The translations under genes and the position numbers were made by a program. 8,650 nucleotides of DNA, taken from the NCBI GenBank assembly GCA_020861125.1, contig JAJBSZ010000189.1:1-8650 (forward strand), written 5' to 3'. The notes below the pieces were generated by a model, which was not told the DNA's origin, did no database searches, and saw nothing but the letters and a program-made list of their open reading frames with translations. Below, one piece after another: positions 1 to 6,345 of this stretch (positions are counted from its first letter, which is position 1; every line of letters begins with the position of its first letter). This DNA is from Planctomycetota bacterium. GTDB taxonomy: Bacteria > Planctomycetota > SZUA-567.

Positions 1-246
1 GAATACATGTACGATACCATCGCCAACATGTACGACCTCAATTCCCGTATCCGCCGCCGCTTCATCAGTCACCACCGGGAGCGTATGGATCAAAGCCGGC
101 AGGAGCATCTTGCCATTCTCGAATACCTTTCCCGCCGCGACGGCGACGGCGCCGGCGAAGCCATGCGGCAGCATATCGCCGTCGGCATGAAAGGCGCGCT
201 CCAGCTTCCAACCGTGCCTTCCATTCTCGCCGACGGCCGCACCTGA
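1..246 (+). CDS. GntR-family transcriptional regulator, FCD (FadR C-terminal) domain, 3' end only
   Basis: Only the last 81 residues are present; the frame is open to the left edge and ends at TGA 244-246. What is visible is the helical C-terminal part of an FCD ligand-binding domain. It has the pattern R-x-E-H-x-A-I-L followed by a short R-D-G-D turn, then A-x-x-x-M-R-Q-H-I. The two histidines (residues 36 and 58 of the visible part) sit where FCD proteins hold a metal ion that coordinates carboxylate effectors. The N-terminal winged helix-turn-helix lies outside the window. The gene is followed 103 bp later, on the same strand, by an Ldh2-type dehydrogenase. This suggests the regulator senses an organic acid and controls that gene, which is inference from context. 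The family call is fairly sure; the effector is unknown. Confidence 0.8.
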   Translation, partial: EYMYDTIANMYDLNSRIRRRFISHHRERMDQSRQEHLAILEYLSRRDGDGAGEAMRQHIAVGMKGALQLPTVPSILADGRT

Positions 247-283
247 CCCGAAGCTTGGCGGCTGGTTGCCCGCGTTGCCACGG

Positions 284-305
284 CTCGCGACCGCCCGGTC
301 GCGGG
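284..305 (+). promoter_or_regulatory. GC-rich inverted repeat upstream of the dehydrogenase gene
   Basis: A perfect 7 bp inverted repeat (CGCGACC / GGTCGCG, 4 nt centre) lies at 286-303. C-G and T-G pairing extends it to 284-305. It lies about 45 bp before the dehydrogenase start and 40 bp after the regulator stop. No T-run follows, so it is not a standard intrinsic terminator. It could be an operator for the upstream GntR regulator or an mRNA hairpin between the two genes. The symmetry is directly visible; the role is inference. Confidence 0.35.
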
Positions 306-349
306 GGCGGGGACGTGCAGGGTTTACAGTATCAAAAAGGAGTTACCCC

Positions 350-1426
350 ATGGCCCAATCGGATTATGTCTTTGGCGATAAAATCACCGTTCCTGACGCT
401 GCCATGCGCGACTGGCAGCAGGCGATCTACATGGCGGCGGGCATGAACGAACCAGACGCCTGGCGGGTCGCCGACCATCTCGTCACCTGCGATATGCGCG
501 GCGTCTATTCCCACGGCATCATGCGGACCCCCATTTACGTGCGCCGTTTCGAGGAAAAAGGCACCAGCCCCACCGCCTAGCCGGAGGTCGTCCGCCAGAA
601 AGGTGCCACCGCCCTGGTGGATGGCCATAACTGCATGGGCATGGTGGCTGCCGCCTACGCCACCGACAGGGCTATCGATCTGGCCCGCGATTACGGTTCC
701 GCCACCGTCTCCGTCACCGGCAGCAACCATTTGGGAGCCTGTGCCTACTACTCGGAGATGGCGGCGAAAGCGGACATGATCGGTTTCTGCTGGACCATCA
801 ACTGTGGCAACATCATGGCCCCGTGGGGCGGCGTCGACCGCCAGCTCGGCAACAACCCCTTCGCCATCGGCGTCCCCTGCGCCACCCGGCCGCCGGTGGT
901 ACTGGACATGGCGACCAGCGTGGTGGCCCGCGGCAAGATCGTGATGGCGATGAAAACCGGCGCGGCCATTCCCGACACCTGGGCCCTCGATCGGGACGGC
1001 AACCCCACCACCGACGCCGAAGCCGGCTACTGGGGCACGGTGCGGCCGGTTGGTGATTACAAGGGCTACGGCCTGACCGTTATGAACGCCATCATTTCCG
1101 CCGTACTCAACGGCTCCAGCTTTGGCGACGATGTGAGCGACCTCTACGAGAAACCGTCGGTGGAACAGAATACCGGCCACCTGATCCAGGTGATCGATCC
1201 GGGTGCCATCGACGATGCCACGGCGTTCAAGCAGCGTATGGACGGGGTGGTCGACTACCTGAAGGGCGGCCGCCGGGCGGAGGGTGTCAGGGAGATCCTG
1301 GTGCCGGGCGAACCGGAGGCCGTGGCACGGAGCCGCGCCGAGGCGGAAGGCATCGCCTACCCGGTGGAAGTGGTCGAGGAAAACCGGGAACTGGCCCAAC
1401 GCTACGGCGTCGCCTGTCCGTTTTAG
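350..1426 (+). pseudogene. Ldh2-family malate/L-lactate-type dehydrogenase, interrupted by an in-frame amber codon
   Basis: The Ldh2 (YbiC/AllD/ComC-like) family consists of soluble NAD(P)-dependent oxidoreductases that interconvert 2-hydroxy and 2-oxo acids, or act on related imino acids and ureidoglycolate. The ATG at 350 has a strong AAGGAG site at 337-342. Read through codon 77, the frame gives a normal family length of about 357 residues ending at TAG 1424-1426. Visible landmarks are the N-terminal Y-S-H-G-I motif (His55), G-S-N-H-L-G (His127), the N-N-P-F segment, L-D-M-A-T-S, D-Y-K-G-Y-G and the C-terminal V-P-G-E. The only lesion is TAG at 578-580 (codon 77), in the sequence T-A-stop-P-E-V-V-R; the same frame continues intact on both sides. 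A restart downstream (for example GTG at 617) would lack the S-H-G catalytic region. A single substitution from CAG, AAG or GAG explains the stop. Alternatives are sequencing error, nonsense suppression or a recent pseudogene. The exact substrate cannot be told from sequence. Confidence 0.85.
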
Positions 1427-1446
1427 ACGGCGGCGGCAGTGCCAGG

Positions 1447-2172
1447 TTATCCCGTTCCGGCAATGAACGAGGCCAACTCCGGTGTGGTTGGTGCGGCAAA
1501 GACCTCCCGGGGATGGCCCTGTTCATGGACGCGACCGTGGTGCATGAAAACCAGCTGATCGCCCACCTCTCGGGCAAACCGCATTTCATGGGTCACCATC
1601 ACCAGGGTCATGCCCTCCGCGGCCAGGGTCCGCACCACGTCCAGTACCTCGGACACCAGCTCCGGATCCAGAGCGGAGGTTATTTCATCGCACAGCAATA
1701 CCTTCGGCCGCATGGCGAGGGAACGGGCGATGGCCACCCGCTGTTGCTGGCCGCCGGAGAGTTGGTCCGGGTAGGCGTCGAATTTCTCGGCCAATCCGAC
1801 CTTGGCCAAAACCTGTTCCGCCAATGCCCTCGCCTCACGGCGAGGGATTTTTTGTACCTCGCGCGGGGCCAGCATGACGTTTTCGCCGGCGGTGAGATGG
1901 GGAAACAGGTTGTAATTCTGGAACACCATGCCGACCTTCTGACGCAGGGCCCGGAGGTCGCCGCGTCCGGTTATCTGATCGCCGTCGATCATCAGGAAAC
2001 CGTGGTCGTAGGTCTCCAGCCCGTTCAGGATGCGGAGAAACGTGCTCTTGCCGGAACCGCTCCGGCCGATGATGGCGACGACGGTTCCCGCCGCGATATC
2101 AAGGGACACCCCGCGCAGCACCGCCAGGGAGCCGAAATTCTTGTGGATGCCGTCAGCGCGAATGAGGGGCAC
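1447..2172 (-). CDS. Polar amino acid-type ABC importer, ATP-binding subunit
   Basis: This is the cytoplasmic ATPase that powers the importer encoded by the next three genes upstream. In 241 residues it has every expected element: Walker A G-R-S-G-S-G-K-S-T (36-44), Q-loop Q85, signature L-S-G-G-Q-Q-Q-R (138-145), Walker B V-L-L-C-D-E (158-163) with the D-loop S-A-L-D, and switch His195. Length and motifs match the GlnQ/HisP/ArtP group; Ile replaces the usual Pro after the Walker B Glu (D-E-I-T-S-A-L-D). The chosen start is GTG at 2172, with AAAGGA six bases ahead. It gives a normal N terminus and overlaps the permease gene by 20 nt. The longer frame (to 2256) adds a non-family leader lying wholly inside the permease gene and is rejected. 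It ends at TAA, 20 bp from the convergent dehydrogenase stop. A plus-strand terminator lies inside it at 1827-1853. Confidence 0.93.
   Translation of the reverse strand: MPLIRADGIHKNFGSLAVLRGVSLDIAAGTVVAIIGRSGSGKSTFLRILNGLETYDHGFLMIDGDQITGRGDLRALRQKVGMVFQNYNLFPHLTAGENVMLAPREVQKIPRREARALAEQVLAKVGLAEKFDAYPDQLSGGQQQRVAIARSLAMRPKVLLCDEITSALDPELVSEVLDVVRTLAAEGMTLVMVTHEMRFAREVGDQLVFMHHGRVHEQGHPREVFAAPTTPELASFIAGTG
1827..1853 (+). terminator. Rho-independent terminator on the plus strand, antisense within the ATPase gene
   Basis: The plus strand reads CCCTCGCC, loop TCAC, GGCGAGGG, then A and six T. This is a perfect 8 bp stem with a tetraloop and a U-tract starting one base after the stem, the standard shape of an intrinsic terminator. 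On the minus strand the same bases encode ATPase residues in the K-I-P-R-R-E-A-R-A region. The only plus-strand gene upstream is the dehydrogenase, which ends at 1426 with no terminator of its own in the 20 bp gap. The structure is seen directly; use in vivo is inference. Confidence 0.65.
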
Positions 2173-2809
2173 GCATGGTCCTTTCCAAACGCCCTGCCGC
2201 CACGGACAGCGGCAGACAGAGGATGAAATAGCCGCCCGCCACCAGCCCGTAGACAAGAAGCGGGCGAAAGGTCGCGTTGGCGATCATGTTTCCTGCCTTG
2301 GTTATCTCGGTGAAGCCGATGATCGACGTCACCGCCGTATTTTTCAACAGCTGTACCGCGAAGCCCACAGTCGGTGCCACGGCCAGGCGCAAGGCCTGCG
2401 GCAGGATCACAAACCGCAGGAGTTGCCATCGCCCGAGGGCAAGGCTCCACCCCGCTTCCCACTGGCCGCGCGGCAGCGATTCGACGCAGCCGCGCCAGAT
2501 CTCCGCCAGGTGCGCCCCGGCGTACAGGGTCAGTACCACGGCGGCGGTGAGGCCGGGCGTGGTATTCAGGCCCAGATAAGCCAGGCCGAAGAAGAACAGC
2601 AATAACTGCATGAGGAGCGGCGTGCCGAGAAAGAATTCGATGAAGATTCGGGCCGGAAGAGAATACAGCCGGCTGCCGGCGATGCGCATAATGGTGACCA
2701 CGAGGCCGAAACCACCGCCGCACACCAGGGCCAGAACTGCCATGGCCGCCGTCCAGCCGAGTCCCCGGCCCAATCCGCGCACCATATCCGCCAGGGTGAA
2801 AGTCAGCAT
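2153..2809 (-). CDS. Polar amino acid-type ABC importer, permease subunit 2
   Basis: This inner-membrane subunit of the PAAT importer (HisM/GlnP family) has 218 residues, usual for the family. Hydrophobic segments lie near 18-40, 55-80, 87-103, 143-160 and 185-205. The F-L-G-T-P-L-L-M-Q-L segment (60-69) is typical of these permeases. The EAA loop, which docks on the ATPase, runs from 118 to 141 and ends in the classical L-P-Q-A-L-R. K-N-T-A-V-T-S-I-I-G and F-T-E-I-T (156-170) are also conserved. The ATG at 2809 overlaps the preceding permease stop by 7 nt (ATGCTGA), implying translational coupling. The open frame extends to 2983 but that part lies inside the preceding gene and looks non-native. 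It overlaps the ATPase gene by 20 nt at its 3' end. The two permeases presumably form a heterodimer. Confidence 0.93.
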   Translation of the reverse strand: MLTFTLADMVRGLGRGLGWTAAMAVLALVCGGGFGLVVTIMRIAGSRLYSLPARIFIEFFLGTPLLMQLLLFFFGLAYLGLNTTPGLTAAVVLTLYAGAHLAEIWRGCVESLPRGQWEAGWSLALGRWQLLRFVILPQALRLAVAPTVGFAVQLLKNTAVTSIIGFTEITKAGNMIANATFRPLLVYGLVAGGYFILCLPLSVAAGRLERTMRAPHSR

Positions 2810-3474
2810 GGCCGCCCCCGGGCCAGGAGCCGCCGGCCGGCGAACAGTAACCCGCGCCGGACCACCAGAGACAGGGCCAGGTAGACGAGGGTGGTAACCA
2901 GGTAGATCTCCAGCGCGCGGAAGGTCCTCGCTTGGAGAAGATCGGCCGCGGAGGAAAGTTCCGGCACCGCAATCTGTGAACATACCGACGTTCCCAGCAT
3001 GACGATGGTAATCTGGCTCACCATGGCCGGCCAGACGCTGGAGAGCGCCGGCCGGAGCTGGACCAGACGGAAAACCTGCCAGCGGCTCATCCCCAACGCC
3101 GCTCCGGCTTCACCCAACCCCCGCGGCAGCGATTCCAGTCCGGCGCGGAGAATTTCGGTGGAGTAGGCGCCCAGATTCAATGTGATGGGCAGGAGCGCGG
3201 CCTGCCAGCCTGACAGCCGCAGGCCGAGGGACGGCAGGCCAAAAAACACGAAATACAACTGCACCAGAAACGGCGTGTTGCGGATGCATTCGACATAGCC
3301 GGCCACCACCCGCTGCCACAAGGGGGTCCGCCACCACCGCGCCACCGCACCGGCGATACCCAGCATCAGGCCGCAGACGGAACCGGCCGCGGTGAGGATC
3401 AGGGTGGTGCCGATGCCGCGGCAAAACACCGCCGCATTGTCGAACACCGGCGTAAAGGAAAAGGAATACTCCAT
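2803..3474 (-). CDS. Polar amino acid-type ABC importer, permease subunit 1
   Basis: This is the first permease of the operon: 223 residues, HisQ/HisM-type integral membrane protein. Hydrophobic stretches lie near 21-45, 67-82, 92-105, 149-165 and 188-212. R-N-T-P-F-L-V-Q-L-Y-F-V-F-F-G-L-P (65-81) is the conserved signature of this permease family. The ATPase-contacting EAA loop runs from about 120 to 143. Its tail reads Q-L-R-P-A-L instead of the usual I-L-P-Q-A-L, a mild deviation not shared by the partner permease. The ATG at 3474 has GAGGAAA in front at good spacing. It starts 78 bp after the binding-protein stop; a hairpin lies in that gap. Confidence 0.93.
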   Translation of the reverse strand: MEYSFSFTPVFDNAAVFCRGIGTTLILTAAGSVCGLMLGIAGAVARWWRTPLWQRVVAGYVECIRNTPFLVQLYFVFFGLPSLGLRLSGWQAALLPITLNLGAYSTEILRAGLESLPRGLGEAGAALGMSRWQVFRLVQLRPALSSVWPAMVSQITIVMLGTSVCSQIAVPELSSAADLLQARTFRALEIYLVTTLVYLALSLVVRRGLLFAGRRLLARGRPC

Positions 3475-3494
3475 GAGGTTTCCTCGAGAACACT

Positions 3495-3526
3495 GGTCCC
3501 GGCGCTAACCCGCCACGCCGGGAACC
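3495..3526 (-). promoter_or_regulatory. Intercistronic hairpin between binding-protein and permease genes
   Basis: GGTCCCGGCG (3495-3504) pairs with CGCCGGGAACC (3516-3526). This gives a 10 bp stem with one bulged A and an 11 nt loop. It lies between the binding-protein stop (3553) and the permease start (3474). No U-tract follows on the minus strand, so it should not terminate fully. Such hairpins after binding-protein genes often protect the upstream mRNA 3' end. They help make far more binding protein than membrane subunits, as described for the mal and his transport operons. That role is inferred here. Confidence 0.5.
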
Positions 3527-3552
3527 GAAAGGAGGTCGTCGTCCGGCTACCG

Positions 3553-4347
3553 CTAGAGATCGGCCGGCAACGGGACGTGCAGCCATTTTTCCGACAGGGC
3601 TGCCAGGCGTCCGTCGCGCTTGGCCGCGGCGATGACGGAATTCACCGCTTCAGTGAGGTCGGGCTGATTTTTGGCGATGCCCACGTAGCAGGGGGAATTT
3701 TTCAGGATAAACTGCAGGTCCATCGCCTTGTCGGGGTTTTGGGCATTGACCGATCCGGCCACGACATTGCCGACCGCCAGGAACCGCACCTGTCCCGTCA
3801 GGTAGGCCGACACCGCCACGCTGACATCATCAAACCGTCGAACGTCGACGGCGGAGGATACCAGAGCGGTCAATTCCAAATCTTCCACCGATCCCCGGGT
3901 CACGGCCACCGACGCGCCGTCGAGACCCTCCGGACCCGCCACCGCTGTTCCGGCCGGCCCGAACACGCCGCAATAAAACGGCGCGTAGGCATCACTGAAA
4001 TCGATAACCTCTTCTCGTTCCGGGTTCTTGCCCAGGGAGGAGATTATCAGGTCGACCTTGCCGGAAGTGAGATACGGCACCCGGTTGGTGCTGGTGACGG
4101 GAATGATCTCCACCGCCACACCAAGGTCCTGGGCGATGATCGTCGCCATGTCGATGTCATAGCCGACGGGCCGCATGTCGGTACCGACATAGCCGAAGGG
4201 CGGCGATCCCTGGGGAACGGCGACGCGAATCTTCTTGGCCTGTTTCACGGCGGCCAGCCCGCCGTCCGCCGCCTGAAGGGCGAACAGCGAAAGGATTATG
4301 AAGAGACCGCAGACGGTTCCGGCCAGACACCGGCGCGAGGGTACCAT
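3553..4347 (-). CDS. Periplasmic solute-binding protein, family 3 (SBP_bac_3), of the ABC importer
   Basis: This periplasmic receptor hands its ligand to the two downstream permeases. The 264-residue protein starts at ATG 4347 with an excellent AAGGAGGT site at 4353-4360; a longer frame to 4389 is rejected for that reason. Residues 1-26 form a Sec signal peptide (positive start, hydrophobic core, likely cut after A-L-Q-A); there is no lipobox. Family landmarks are G-S-P-P-F-G-Y (47-53), G-Y-D-I-D-M-A (62-68), R-V-P-Y-L-T-S-G-K-V-D-L (89-100), S-S-L-G-K-N-P-E-R (103-111) and F-S-D-A-Y (117-121). Arg111 matches the family arginine that binds the ligand alpha-carboxylate. Two amino-group ligands seem missing: the Ser/Thr five residues before that Arg is Gly106, and the conserved Asp of the D-A-x-x-x-D motif is Gly193. 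The ligand may not be a normal amino acid. It ends at TAG, followed one codon later by a second in-frame TAG. Confidence 0.9.
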   Translation of the reverse strand: MVPSRRCLAGTVCGLFIILSLFALQAADGGLAAVKQAKKIRVAVPQGSPPFGYVGTDMRPVGYDIDMATIIAQDLGVAVEIIPVTSTNRVPYLTSGKVDLIISSLGKNPEREEVIDFSDAYAPFYCGVFGPAGTAVAGPEGLDGASVAVTRGSVEDLELTALVSSAVDVRRFDDVSVAVSAYLTGQVRFLAVGNVVAGSVNAQNPDKAMDLQFILKNSPCYVGIAKNQPDLTEAVNSVIAAAKRDGRLAALSEKWLHVPLPADL

Positions 4348-4412
4348 GAGAAACCTCCTTTTCTCCGACAGAACATCGTCCCGGCCCACTACCGGGCGCT
4401 GTCCCGGGTCAA

Positions 4413-4428
4413 TGCAAGGGGATGACCA
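4413..4428 (-). promoter_or_regulatory. Candidate sigma-54 (-24/-12) promoter of the importer operon
   Basis: Read on the minus strand, the site is TGGTCATCCCCTTGCA. It has the invariant GG and GC with exactly 10 bases between them and a full TTGCA at -12; the middle of the -24 element (CACG in the consensus) is not matched. Transcription would start near 4402, giving a leader of about 55 nt that carries a small CCGGG/CCCGG hairpin (4392-4407 on the plus strand). Sigma-54 control is common for amino acid and organic acid ABC importers. The rest of the 240 bp spacer (4348-4587) shows no convincing gene. It holds one perfect DnaA-box 9-mer (TGTGGATAA, 4453-4461) and a run of nine C (4565-4573), neither clearly functional. 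Confidence 0.4.
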
Positions 4429-4587
4429 GATGGTGCCGGAGAAAGGATAAGTTGTGGATAACCTACCAACGTGGCTCGAGTTGTGAGGTGATTTTATTGT
4501 CGGTCAGTTCTTTTTCGGGCGTCCTGCGGTACAATTTTGTCGGTGGAGGGACACGTTTGTGGCTCCCCCCCCCGGCGACGGGCAGGG

Positions 4588-6345
4588 TTACGTCAATTGG
4601 GTTTGGTACAGGGAGGCGTAGATTTTACCGCGGGCCATGAGGTCACGGTGGGTGCCGGATTCGACGATCTCCCCGTCCCGGAGCACGACAATGCGGTCCG
4701 CGTTCATCACGGTGGACAGCCGGTGGGCGATGATCAGCACCGTCTTGTTGACCATGAGGTTTTCGATGGCCTGCTGCACCACCGCCTCCGACTTGGTGTC
4801 GAGGGCCGAGGTGGCTTCGTCCAGAATAACGATGGGCGCGTCCTTGATGAAGGCGCGGGCGATGGCCAGCCGTTGCTTCTGGCCGCCGGACAGCAGGGTG
4901 CCGCGCTCGCCAACCTGGGTGTCCAGGCCGTCCGCCAGGGATTCGACAAACTCGTCGAGGCAGGCGGCTTTGACCGCCTTGGCGATTTCCTCGTCGCTGG
5001 CGTCCCGTTTGCCAAGGAGGATGTTCTCGCGGATGGTGCCGCCAAACAGGAAATTGTCCTGGAACACGATGGCGATACAGTCGCGGAGGGACGTGAGATC
5101 CAGGGCCCGGATGTCGACGCCGTCGATGGTAATGGACCCGGCGTCCACGTCGTAAAACCGGGGCAGCAGCGTGGCAAGGGTGGTTTTGCCGCCGCCGGAG
5201 GGCCCGACAAAGGCGATGGATTCCCCCACCGGGATCTCCAGGGTGATGTTCCGGAGGACCGGCCGGCCGGGCTCGTAGGCAAAATCCACGTTTTGGTAGT
5301 GTATACCCTGGCTCAGGCCGGAAATGGTCCGCGCTCCCGCCGGGCTGACGATGGTCGGTTTTCGGTCCAGGACTTCCATGATGCGCTGGATGGCGAGGGT
5401 ACAGCTCTGGACGGTGGAAAAATTATTGCCGATCTTTTTGAGGGGCGTATACAGGGCCAACAGGGCGGTGATAAACGCGACAAAGTCGCCGATGGTAATG
5501 CGGCCGGAGACGATCAGATAGCCCTGCAGGCCAACGCAGGCGGCGATGCCGACGGAAGTGGCAAAGTGCATGACCAGCGAAAGCATGCTGGTGCGTTGGG
5601 CCATCTTGACGTTCAGGCGGAAAAGGGTGGACAGGGTGCGCCGCAACCGCTCGCGGCAAAAGGAATACAGGTTATAGGAAGCGATGACCCGGTTCCCCAT
5701 CACCACTTCGTTGTAGTTGGTCGTCACCAGGGCGCCCGAGGCCGCCATATCCTTGAGGTAGGACTTGACCCGTTTCCGCACCCGGTTGAGCGGGATAACG
5801 GTGAGCATAAGGGCGCACATCGCCACCAGCGCCAGGATCCAGGAAATATAGAACAGCAGGCCCACCAGAAACACGGAGGTGACCACCCGGGTGATCAGGG
5901 TTTTGGCATTACTCAATAACCCTTCGGTGGCGGCGTCGGCATCAGAGCCGTAACGGAGAAGGATCTGACCGGAGGCGGTCTTGTCGAACACCGCCGGGTC
6001 GGCGTGCAGCAGGTGGTCGAAAAGGACGATTTTGACGTCGTTGCCGATGCGTTTGCCCGACCAGGTGATCAGATAATTGGCAGCGTAGCTGAACAGGCTC
6101 TGGACCAGGGCGAAAACGACAATAAGGAAGGGGAAAAACGCTATATCCCTGTCTCCCAGCCAGCGCAGGTCCAGGGTGCCCGATCCGATCAGACCGTCCA
6201 TGTACAATTTCAGGAGGTAGGGAATCACCCCTTCCAGCATGCCGACGGCCACCGCCGCCAGCAACCCCAGGACAGCCCGGACCCAGTAGGGCCGGACAAA
6301 GCCGAAAAAGCGGCGGACATCCGGCAGCAGCGGTCGATCAACCAT
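4588..6345 (-). CDS. msbA: MsbA-type ABC exporter (lipid A / lipid flippase family), fused membrane and ATPase domains
   Basis: This inner-membrane half-transporter acts as a homodimer. In the MsbA family the substrate is the lipid A core, flipped to the periplasmic leaflet. The protein has 585 residues, usual for the family. The membrane domain spans about 20-305, with six segments near 23-45, 70-95, 150-168, 170-188, 258-280 and 286-303. The nucleotide-binding domain follows with Walker A G-P-S-G-G-G-K-T-T (381-389), Q-loop Q429, signature L-S-G-G-Q-K-Q-R (485-492), Walker B I-V-I-L-D-E (505-510), A-T-S-A-L-D and switch His541. The ATG at 6345 is preceded by GGAGG and overlaps the kinase-gene stop by 8 nt (ATGGTTGA); an upstream frame start inside the kinase gene is rejected. 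Related exporters of other lipids or peptides share this layout. The MsbA call rests on length, overall similarity and the sugar-kinase-like neighbour, and the exact substrate is less sure than the family. Confidence 0.88.
   Translation of the reverse strand: MVDRPLLPDVRRFFGFVRPYWVRAVLGLLAAVAVGMLEGVIPYLLKLYMDGLIGSGTLDLRWLGDRDIAFFPFLIVVFALVQSLFSYAANYLITWSGKRIGNDVKIVLFDHLLHADPAVFDKTASGQILLRYGSDADAATEGLLSNAKTLITRVVTSVFLVGLLFYISWILALVAMCALMLTVIPLNRVRKRVKSYLKDMAASGALVTTNYNEVVMGNRVIASYNLYSFCRERLRRTLSTLFRLNVKMAQRTSMLSLVMHFATSVGIAACVGLQGYLIVSGRITIGDFVAFITALLALYTPLKKIGNNFSTVQSCTLAIQRIMEVLDRKPTIVSPAGARTISGLSQGIHYQNVDFAYEPGRPVLRNITLEIPVGESIAFVGPSGGGKTTLATLLPRFYDVDAGSITIDGVDIRALDLTSLRDCIAIVFQDNFLFGGTIRENILLGKRDASDEEIAKAVKAACLDEFVESLADGLDTQVGERGTLLSGGQKQRLAIARAFIKDAPIVILDEATSALDTKSEAVVQQAIENLMVNKTVLIIAHRLSTVMNADRIVVLRDGEIVESGTHRDLMARGKIYASLYQTQLT

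Noticed and set aside
255..276. Sigma-54-like TGG...TTGC upstream of the dehydrogenase
   Set aside because: The GG and GC are 9 bases apart rather than the required 10, and the flanks match poorly.
332..1399. 355-residue open frame on the minus strand opposite the dehydrogenase gene
   Set aside because: It is the antisense shadow of a GC-rich coding strand. The composition is His/Gly/Val-rich with no recognisable domain, and the plus strand carries clear Ldh2 motifs.
1427..1446. Bidirectional terminator in the 20 bp gap between the convergent dehydrogenase and ATPase genes
   Set aside because: The gap is too short, with no stem and no T-run on either strand.
4453..4461. Perfect DnaA-box 9-mer (TGTGGATAA) suggesting a replication origin
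   Set aside because: A single box with one poor neighbour (AAGGATAA) is compatible with chance in this length. There is no AT-rich unwinding region, box cluster, dnaA, dnaN or parAB nearby.
4565..4573. Run of nine C as a possible phase-variation tract
   Set aside because: It lies about 15 bp past the MsbA-type stop codon, in no reading frame or promoter spacer that slippage would switch. It may partly reflect sequencing uncertainty.
4422..4640. 72-residue plus-strand open frame in the spacer between the importer and MsbA genes
   Set aside because: No ribosome binding site, no recognisable domain, and it runs into the 3' end of the convergent MsbA-type gene. The composition looks non-coding.
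4537..5919. 460-residue plus-strand open frame opposite the MsbA-type gene
   Set aside because: It lies antisense to a protein with all ABC motifs, has Asp/Gly/His-rich composition typical of GC-rich shadows, and begins in a spacer without a ribosome site. The 282-residue frame at 3577-4425 is rejected on the same grounds.
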